From the NCBI GenBank assembly GCA_003523465.1, contig DQAA01000119.1, positions 1 through 5,071 of the forward strand: a stretch of DNA of 5,071 bases, read 5' to 3'. Below the pieces are notes generated by a model. That model did no database searches, had not been told where the DNA came from, and saw nothing but the letters and a program-made list of their open reading frames with translations. This document shows, one piece after another, positions 1-4,309 of the stretch (the stretch's first letter is position 1; each line of letters begins with the position of its first letter). The stretch is from Pseudomonas sp. (lineage in GTDB: Bacteria > Pseudomonadota > Gammaproteobacteria > Pseudomonadales > Pseudomonadaceae). A program made the translations under genes and the position numbers.

Positions 1-500
1 TGCATAAGCCCGCCGGCTGCGTCAGCGCCACCCGCGACCCGGAGCACCCCACGGTGCTCGACCTGATCGACGAGCCGGACAAGGACGAGCTGCATATCGC
101 CGGCCGCCTCGATTTCAACACCACCGGCCTGCTGATCCTGACCAACGATGGCCAGTGGTCGCGACGCCTGACCCAGCCGCAGACCAAGCTGCCCAAGGTC
201 TACTACGTGGAAACCGAGCAGCCGATTCTCGAGGAATACATCGCGCGGTTTCGCGAGGGCTTCTACTTCGCCTTCGAAGACCTCACTACCCAGCCGGCCG
301 AACTGGTTCCGCTCGGCAGCCACAGCGCCCGGCTGAGCATCGTCGAGGGGCGGTATCACCAGGTGAAGCGCATGTTCGGCCACTACGACAACAAGGTGGT
401 GCGCCTGCACCGCGAGCGCATGGGGCCGCTGGCGCTCGATGCAGAGCTGTCGCCGGGCCAGTACCGGGCATTGCGCCAGGACGAAATCCTGCCGATCTGA
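1..500 (+). CDS. rsuA: 16S rRNA pseudouridine(516) synthase RsuA, C-terminal part (5' end outside window)
   Basis: Isomerises uridine 516 of 16S rRNA to pseudouridine during assembly of the small ribosomal subunit in the cytoplasm. The reading frame is open from the left edge (first full codon at base 3) to TGA at 498-500, giving 165 visible residues. RsuA is usually about 230 residues, so the N-terminal S4 RNA-binding domain and the gene start are missing. The catalytic motif GRLDFNTTGLLILTNDG is at visible residues 34-50, with the catalytic Asp at 37 (codon 111-113). It is followed by QWSRRLTQP, which favours RsuA over RluB/RluE/RluF. The late motif EGRYHQVKRMF and then LHRERMGPL match the RsuA C-terminus. 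A GTG at 54 is only an internal codon, because the HKPAG motif before it belongs to the domain. The gene looks intact where visible and has typical high GC. Confidence 0.93.
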   Translation, partial: HKPAGCVSATRDPEHPTVLDLIDEPDKDELHIAGRLDFNTTGLLILTNDGQWSRRLTQPQTKLPKVYYVETEQPILEEYIARFREGFYFAFEDLTTQPAELVPLGSHSARLSIVEGRYHQVKRMFGHYDNKVVRLHRERMGPLALDAELSPGQYRALRQDEILPI

Positions 501-595
501 ACGCGCAAACGGTTGGCCTGAAAAAAATCAATCAATTGCCCGAACGGCACTTGCGGCATCGGCGAACGACTGCTTGAATCGAATCGTCGGTCTTC

Positions 596-615
596 ATGTG
601 ACTCACCAGTCACAT
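596..615. promoter_or_regulatory. Perfect 8-bp inverted repeat, possible operator upstream of phaG
   Basis: ATGTGACT (596-603) and AGTCACAT (608-615) are exact reverse complements separated by CACC. The core resembles TGTGA...TCACA of CRP/Vfr sites, but the spacing is 8 rather than 6, so it is not a standard Vfr site. There is no T-run after it, so a terminator is unlikely. It may bind a dimeric regulator of phaG. This is inference from symmetry and position. Confidence 0.4.
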
Positions 616-660
616 CCGCAGTCCAAGACACCTTTTCGCTGGCGACCCGCACCTCGATGC

Positions 661-685
661 GCGGGCGTCCGGCGAAATCGCCCGC
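661..685. other. GC-rich hairpin in the phaG leader region
   Basis: GCGGGCG (661-667) pairs perfectly with CGCCCGC (679-685) around an 11-base loop. It lies about 140 bases before the phaG start. No poly-T follows, so it is not a classical intrinsic terminator. It could be a leader structure or a weak terminator of rsuA transcription. Confidence 0.3.
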
Positions 686-813
686 CTAGAACAACACCCG
701 TCGACCATGCCTGCAACGGATCGACAAGGGCCCCTCGATTCACTTCAAAGGCGTATGCCTACCTGTCACATAGAACGTGCAAGCTTGCTTGGACGGATAC
801 CCTTTTTTGCGCC

Positions 814-818
814 AGGAG
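814..818 (+). promoter_or_regulatory. Ribosome binding site of phaG
   Basis: AGGAG lies 8 bases before the ATG at 827. It decides the start: the ATG at 823 is followed directly by ACA TGA and is not usable, and the upstream in-frame ATG at 707 has no such site. Confidence 0.8.
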
Positions 819-826
819 TCGATGAC

Positions 827-1711
827 ATGAGGCCAGAAATCGCTGTGCTGGATATACAGGGGCAGTACCGGGTTTACACGGAGTTCTACCGTTCGCAAGA
901 GGCCGAAAAGACGATCATCCTGATCAACGGCTCGCTCGCTACCACCGCATCGTTCGCCCAGACGGTGCGCAATTTGCATCCGCAATTCAACGTGGTGCTC
1001 TACGACCAGCCGTATGCCGGCAAGTCGAAGCCGCACAACCATCACGAGCGGTTGCTGACCAAGGAAACCGAGGGGCAGATCCTCCTCGAACTGATCGACC
1101 ATTTCGCTGCCGACCAGGTCATGTCGTTCTCCTGGGGCGGCGCCTGCACCCTCATGGCCCTGGCCCACAAGCCAAGGCGCATCGAGCGGGCGGTGGTCAG
1201 CTCGTTCTCGCCGGTGATCAACGAACCGATGCGCGACTACCTGGAGCGCGGCTCGAAGTACCTCAGCGAGTGCGATCGCTACCAGGTCGGCAACCTGGTC
1301 AACGACACCATCGGCAAGTACCTGCCGCCGTTGTTCAAGCGCTTCAACTACCGGCACGTCAGCAGCCTGGACACCCACGAATACGCGCAGATGCACTTCC
1401 ACATTCACCAGGTGCTCGACCACGACCTGGAGAGGGCGCTGAGTTCGGCCAAGGTCATCGACATTCCAGTGTTGTTCATCAATGGCGAGTGGGACGAATA
1501 CACCAGCATCGCCGATGCCCGACAGTTCGCCCGCCATGTGCGCAACTCGCACTTCAGCGAGATCCGCAGCGCCGGGCACTTCCTCGACATGGAAAACAAA
1601 TCCGCCTGCCGCGACACCCGCGACGCGCTGGTGAGTTTCCTGAAGCCGACGCAGCGCGAGCAACGCCAGCGTTACCAGTACGTGCAGGGCCAGCATGCAC
1701 TGGCTATCTGA
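827..1711 (+). CDS. phaG: PhaG, (R)-3-hydroxyacyl-ACP:CoA transacylase / 3-hydroxyacyl-ACP thioesterase
   Basis: Links fatty-acid synthesis to medium-chain polyhydroxyalkanoate storage by releasing (R)-3-hydroxyacyl groups from acyl carrier protein. It was first described as an ACP:CoA transacylase; later work favours thioesterase action with a separate CoA ligase. It is cytoplasmic and related to RhlA of rhamnolipid synthesis. The protein is 294 residues, the usual length, with an alpha/beta-hydrolase fold. The nucleophile elbow FSWGG has Ser102. The rest of the likely triad is Asp223 (GEWDE) and His251 (AGHF), equivalent to RhlA. The HX4D motif HVSSLD is at 177-182. The N-terminus MRPEIAVLDIQGQYRVY matches Pseudomonas PhaG as I remember it, which together with the AGGAG site fixes the start at 827. 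The gene stands alone between rsuA and tRNA-Gly. An antisense open frame across it is a high-GC shadow. Only the exact biochemical activity is uncertain. Confidence 0.95.
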   Translation: MRPEIAVLDIQGQYRVYTEFYRSQEAEKTIILINGSLATTASFAQTVRNLHPQFNVVLYDQPYAGKSKPHNHHERLLTKETEGQILLELIDHFAADQVMSFSWGGACTLMALAHKPRRIERAVVSSFSPVINEPMRDYLERGSKYLSECDRYQVGNLVNDTIGKYLPPLFKRFNYRHVSSLDTHEYAQMHFHIHQVLDHDLERALSSAKVIDIPVLFINGEWDEYTSIADARQFARHVRNSHFSEIRSAGHFLDMENKSACRDTRDALVSFLKPTQREQRQRYQYVQGQHALAI

Positions 1712-1722
1712 AATAAACGGGC

Positions 1723-1793
1723 GCCTGTAGCCCGGCCAGCGGAATCATCGGCCCTACGGGGCAGAAGCAGGATCCCGCCCTGGCGCTACAGGC
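1723..1793. terminator. 71-bp nested palindrome, probable phaG terminator or REP-like intergenic element
   Basis: The outer stem GCCTGTAGC (1723-1731) pairs with GCTACAGGC (1785-1793). The next stem GCCAG (1735-1739) pairs with CTGGC (1780-1784). An imperfect stem pairs 1740-1746 with 1771-1777 (one mismatch). At the tip GCCC (1751-1754) pairs with GGGC (1759-1762) around TACG, a UNCG-class tetraloop. It begins 11 bases after the phaG stop. There is no poly-T tail, so it may act as an RNA-stabilising or rho-assisted 3' end, or be one copy of a dispersed intergenic palindrome family. Confidence 0.55.
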
Positions 1794-1820
1794 CGCATCG
1801 TGTGTCCACGGATTTAAAGC

Positions 1821-1849
1821 TTCAAATTGCCGCAATGTTCTGGTACAAA
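1821..1849 (+). promoter_or_regulatory. Candidate sigma-70 promoter of tRNA-Gly
   Basis: TTCAAA (1821-1826; 4 of 6 to TTGACA) and TACAAA (1844-1849; 4 of 6 to TATAAT) are separated by exactly 17 bases. This puts the start of transcription near 1856, a few bases before the mature tRNA 5' end. The GC-rich stretch between the -10 and the start is the kind seen in growth-rate controlled stable-RNA promoters. Confidence 0.5.
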
Positions 1850-1859
1850 GTGGCCCTGC

Positions 1860-1933
1860 GCGGGTGTCGTATAATGGCATTACTCCAGCTTCCCAAGCTG
1901 ATAACGAGGGTTCGATTCCCTTCACCCGCTCCA
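1860..1933 (+). tRNA. tRNA-Gly, anticodon CCC
   Basis: A 74-base cloverleaf with encoded CCA reads glycine codon GGG. Acceptor GCGGGTG (1860-1866) pairs with CACCCGC (1923-1929), with discriminator T1930 and CCA at 1931-1933. The D arm starts with GTAT and has the loop AATGGCA, with the conserved GG. The anticodon loop TTCCCAA carries CCC at 1892-1894. The T arm is GAGGG-TTCGATT-CCCTT. The first pair of the anticodon stem is a C-A mismatch (CCAGC against GCTGA), and the inner D-stem pair is T-T. All other stems pair, so the gene should be functional. It resembles E. coli tRNA-Gly(CCC) in the T arm and tRNA-Gly(TCC) in the D arm. tRNA 3' ends like this are common attachment sites for prophages and islands. 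Confidence 0.96.
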
Positions 1934-2178
1934 GTATTTTCAAGGCTTCCAGCGGTGCGTGAGCATGACCGCAACCAGTTGGGTGCCGTTTTGGGGGCTG
2001 TTTCGTCAGGCTCACCTCTCTCCCGGTTTACCCTCTTTCCCCTCCTCTCTTGATGATGCATACCCGAATTGCTCGGTGTTCATGCCGTTGACAGCGTGCG
2101 TTCGTGCCCACAGAGTCACTCAGGCTCGGATCATCAAGTAACGCCTGGTTGCTTGGCATGCTCCACTCAGGAAGCCAT
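1934..2178. other. Non-coding junction downstream of tRNA-Gly, possible old attachment site region
   Basis: No supported gene. Open frames here are short, lack ribosome binding sites, or run antisense through the tRNA. One minus-strand frame contains a stretch (APKTAPNWLRS) that reminded me of integrase C-termini, but nothing upstream of it supports a gene. I found no second copy of the tRNA 3' end within the window, so no att repeat can be claimed. No clear terminator follows the tRNA. Confidence 0.4.
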
Positions 2179-2250
2179 ATGGCTATCAACAGCGATCCTT
2201 TCAGCCGCATCGAACTCAGCGACAGCGAACGCTCAAGCCATTCGGTTTAG
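2179..2250 (+). CDS. Tiny ORF of 23 codons, possibly the 5' stump of a lost gene
   Basis: ATG at 2179 is preceded by AGGAAG (2169-2174) at workable spacing and encodes MAINSDPFSRIELSDSER followed by five residues and TAG (2248-2250). The good ribosome binding site and the polar, protein-like N-terminus suggest the start of a real gene whose body was lost. It could also be a genuine small protein or leader. I do not recognise the family. It lies 72 bases upstream of the HicB-like gene on the same strand, where a hicA toxin might be expected, but the residues do not resemble HicA. Confidence 0.3.
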   Translation: MAINSDPFSRIELSDSERSSHSV

Positions 2251-2307
2251 CGCAGCCGCAGTTTTGATTCCAAGCGGGAACGAGCAGCCAACCCGCAGCT
2301 GCGTCCG

Positions 2308-2313
2308 AGGAGG
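2308..2313 (+). promoter_or_regulatory. Ribosome binding site of the HicB-like gene
   Basis: AGGAGG, inside GAGGAGGA (2307-2314), is a near-perfect anti-16S match 9 bases before the GTG at 2323. It supports this uncommon start codon and suggests the ORF was under selection to be translated. Confidence 0.75.
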
Positions 2314-2322
2314 ACCAATACC

Positions 2323-2607
2323 GTGCTCTTTCCAATTGCGATTTACCCTGGCGATGACCAGCATGCGTGGGGTGTCGAAGTCCCCGATATTCCAGGTTGT
2401 TTCTCCGCAGGTGACGATTTGGACGACGCACTGGCCATGGCCCGCGAAGCTATTGAAGGTCACATGGAATTGCTGGCCGAAGATGGCGTGACCATTCCTG
2501 TCGCGCAGAGTATTACCTCTCACTCAAGCAACCCGGATTTTGCAAACTGCATCTGGGCCCGCGTCGACATCGATGTCACCAGGTACCTGGAAAAGCCGAG
2601 AAGCTGA
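2323..2607 (+). CDS. HicB-family antitoxin-like protein, C-terminally truncated by an apparent frameshift
   Basis: HicB proteins neutralise the HicA mRNA interferase and usually repress their own operon. The 94 visible residues contain the N-terminal HicB-like (UPF0150/RNase H-like) fold: GVEVPDIPGCFSAGDDLDDALAMAREAIEGHMELLAEDG at residues 17-55, then WARVDIDVTRYLEK at 78-91. These are hallmark motifs. Full-length HicB normally continues after this point into KAEK-[IL]-N-x-T-x-P and a ribbon-helix-helix or HTH DNA-binding domain. Here the frame becomes KPRS-stop. Adding one G after base 2595 would restore EKAEKLK, so a one-base deletion is likely. Even in that frame no DNA-binding domain follows, so the 3' part is also gone. 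No hicA is visible on either side. The start is GTG with a strong AGGAGG. Read it as an orphan, probably decayed antitoxin; a solitary N-domain protein that is still made cannot be excluded. Confidence 0.78.
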   Translation: MLFPIAIYPGDDQHAWGVEVPDIPGCFSAGDDLDDALAMAREAIEGHMELLAEDGVTIPVAQSITSHSSNPDFANCIWARVDIDVTRYLEKPRS

Positions 2608-2752
2608 AAAGTCGGGCAATCCAGGCTCGGATTTGCGCTTCATCGCAGGCAAAGGAATTACTGGTTGAATGCAATACCGGTCACAGTGGCATCACCTCCT
2701 GTCCTTCACCTACATTGATCCCACGACTCAGTCGCGCTCCTCGCCTCCAATC
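2608..2752. other. Convergent gap between the HicB-like gene and the hydrolase gene
   Basis: 145 bases between two convergent genes. It contains only a short perfect palindrome (CGACT-C-AGTCG, 2724-2734) and no hairpin with a T-run on either strand. The + frame that would continue a repaired HicB passes through here without recognisable protein sequence. Confidence 0.4.
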
Positions 2753-4258
2753 TCACAAATTCTTCTTCGAGCGTTCTATACAGTCCGGGCAAGGTCCATC
2801 GCCGACGCCGCGACCTTTGCGCTTTTTACAGATTGGACACGCTCGGCTGTTCTTGGCCTGCTGTTGCCGTTCAATCTCTTGCGCGTATTCACGAATCTCT
2901 TCGCGGGCCCTTTTCTCCTTCGAACTCAGCTCGACCTCCTCCACCTCTTCGCCCGCAACCTGGGCAGTAAGCAGGCTGAACGAAACATCTCGAAGAAAGC
3001 TACGCCGCACAGGCTTGAGGTCTGGCAAAGGCAACTCGTCGATGGTTTGGCCATTGTGATCCCGTAGATGCCAGACAGGCTCGCTATCTGCCGAGAAGAA
3101 CCCTACGGCGTAACCCGCAGCGCAAACGAATAATTCAATATTGCCCAGGCAGCTCGAGGAGCCTGCAACCCACGCTTTGTTTTCACGCTCGCGATCGTGC
3201 TCGCCGTCATAGATCCGGGCCGCCTGGACTGCCGCCTCTATGGCTTTCTTCAACGCTTTTGGCGGCTTCTCCTCAAGATAAGCCTCAAGGGCAATCATCT
3301 GGGCGGAGTAGGCCTCCCAATCTTTTTTATCCGCTGCATCCGTGGCCTCTCTCAACGTTTCGCAAAGTTCCACGTACTTCGGCACATCCATGATCTGCAT
3401 GGCGTTTGCGATATTCCGAACGTAAAACCTCCAGTGCTCCAGCTCTTCCTTCAGATAACCGGCATTAACCTGTGGCCTGTTGTATGAACAGTTGGTCAGG
3501 TAAATGCCTCGGATACCGACGTTTTCATTCAGGATTTCCAGCACCGAGTGGTCGGGGTGACAGTAGCTATGAGAGCCAGCGGAAATGAACGCCACCTGCG
3601 ACCCCATCTTCGTGAGCAATTCTTCCGAAGTGCTGTGCTTGCTGCCGTGGTGACCGCATTTGAATGCGGCACAACCTGCCGGCGCGTAGTCGTACTCCAG
3701 GCCATGGCATTGATCACCCGCGGTGTAGTAGACGAAGTTACCCAGCTTCACTTGCATGATGGTGCTGGCGTTGTTTTCGGACGCAGGGAGACAATCTGCC
3801 GCGTCGGAGTACAGACACTCCAGGCTGAAGACCGCGCGGTTCACCGTCTTGAAACTGGACATCGGCTTGTGCCTGCCGCCTGCGGCAATCCTGAACGCCC
3901 GCGGTTTATCGTCGTTTTTGTCGGTACCGCGGTCGTAGGCGCTGACGATAGGAAACTTGTTGCCTTGCATCAGGGCAGTCAAACCTTCGATATGGTCAGC
4001 GTCGAAGTGGGTATTGATAACGGCATCGAGCCGCTCCACCCCATAGACCTGCAGGGTGCTCAGGATGTGCTGGTGATACTGCGCCTTGCCACCATCGATG
4101 AGCGCTGCATACCCGATCTTCTCACCCTCGTAATGGAGGATGAGCGTCGACTCGCCTTGATTGACATCGATATGGATGATCCGCAGGTAATGCGGGGAGT
4201 CCACCGAGTTGTCTAACCCAAGGGCGCCGACGAGAGGTCCTTCTGATTCCACTTCCAC
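2753..4258 (-). CDS. Soluble ComEC/Rec2-like metallo-beta-lactamase-fold hydrolase with C-terminal zinc ribbon
   Basis: Predicted metal-dependent hydrolase of 501 residues, probably a phosphodiesterase or nuclease by analogy with ComEC; the substrate is unknown. Motifs in order: HIDVNQGE (29-36; ComEC has HIDVGQG), LIDGG (53-57), the metal site THFDADHIEG (83-92; H84, D86, D88, H89), ENNAS (161-165), TAGD (179-182), CGHHGSKHSTSEE (201-213) and HPDH (234-237). The fold ends near residue 260. A largely helical region follows (about 270-365), then a Glu/Lys-rich probable coiled coil (about 437-470) and CPIC-x12-CPDC (474-493), a likely zinc ribbon. There is no signal peptide or membrane helix, so it is not a competence channel. 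The start is GTG at 4258-4256, with AAGGA (4270-4266) 7 bases upstream and no ATG available in frame. It follows the LysM gene by 51 bases, probably in one operon. Its GC is visibly lower than that of flanking genes, suggesting transfer. It could be a defence effector or a secreted toxin. Confidence 0.85.
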   Translation of the reverse strand: MEVESEGPLVGALGLDNSVDSPHYLRIIHIDVNQGESTLILHYEGEKIGYAALIDGGKAQYHQHILSTLQVYGVERLDAVINTHFDADHIEGLTALMQGNKFPIVSAYDRGTDKNDDKPRAFRIAAGGRHKPMSSFKTVNRAVFSLECLYSDAADCLPASENNASTIMQVKLGNFVYYTAGDQCHGLEYDYAPAGCAAFKCGHHGSKHSTSEELLTKMGSQVAFISAGSHSYCHPDHSVLEILNENVGIRGIYLTNCSYNRPQVNAGYLKEELEHWRFYVRNIANAMQIMDVPKYVELCETLREATDAADKKDWEAYSAQMIALEAYLEEKPPKALKKAIEAAVQAARIYDGEHDRERENKAWVAGSSSCLGNIELFVCAAGYAVGFFSADSEPVWHLRDHNGQTIDELPLPDLKPVRRSFLRDVSFSLLTAQVAGEEVEEVELSSKEKRAREEIREYAQEIERQQQAKNSRACPICKKRKGRGVGDGPCPDCIERSKKNL

Positions 4259-4309
4259 GAAACGATCCTTGAGCGAGCGGGTTGTACTTTCCAGTGAATG
4301 ATCCAGTGC
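4259..4309 (-). promoter_or_regulatory. 51-base gap of the LysM-hydrolase operon with a short direct repeat and ribosome binding site
   Basis: On the + strand TCCAGTG occurs at 4290-4296 and again at 4302-4308, a 12-base period just after the LysM stop. AAGGA at 4270-4266 (minus) is the ribosome binding site of the hydrolase gene. The LysM stop codon is in the same frame as the downstream GTG, with no other stop between. No terminator or convincing promoter is seen, consistent with cotranscription. Confidence 0.45.

Larger units (their letters stand above)
501..826. other. Intergenic region rsuA-phaG (326 bases)
   Basis: No convincing gene is present. The open frame running from 707 into phaG lacks a ribosome binding site and does not match the family N-terminus. 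The region holds a perfect inverted repeat at 596-615, a GC-rich hairpin at 661-685 and a 10-bp palindrome (GCAAGCTTGC, 779-788). I could not find a good sigma-70 (-35/-10) or sigma-54 (-24/-12) match. The length suggests that phaG has its own promoter and a long leader rather than being read through from rsuA. Confidence 0.6.

Noticed and set aside
545..560. Sigma-54 promoter (GGCAC...GC) upstream of phaG
   Set aside because: The GG and GC elements are not at the required distance.
597..614. CRP/Vfr binding site
   Set aside because: TGTGA and TCACA are separated by 8 bases, whereas the family needs 6; kept only as an unassigned inverted repeat.
707..826. N-terminal extension of phaG from ATG 707
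   Set aside because: The extension has no ribosome binding site and does not resemble PhaG; ATG 827 has AGGAG at 8 bases and gives the family N-terminus.
740..1696. Long minus-strand open frame (318 codons) opposite phaG
   Set aside because: phaG is unmistakable on the + strand; the antisense frame is a product of high GC and codon bias, with low-complexity Val/Leu/Ala-rich sequence and no ribosome binding site.
1822..2061. Minus-strand frames through the tRNA (NRTLVISLGSWSN, VKGIEPSLSAWEAG)
   Set aside because: These are the usual spurious translations of antisense tRNA and not protein genes.
2090..2118. TTGACA as a -35 box for the HicB-like region
   Set aside because: No acceptable -10 box lies 16-18 bases downstream.
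2121..2632. Direct repeat CAGGCTCGGAT at 2121-2131 and 2622-2632, bracketing the small ORF and the HicB-like gene
   Set aside because: A few 11-base repeats are expected by chance in 5 kb of biased sequence, and the flanks do not extend the match, so it is not taken as a mobile-element or att repeat.
3548..4216. Plus-strand open frame (222 codons) opposite the hydrolase gene
   Set aside because: It is a shadow of a gene with clear catalytic motifs; its translation has no recognisable domain.
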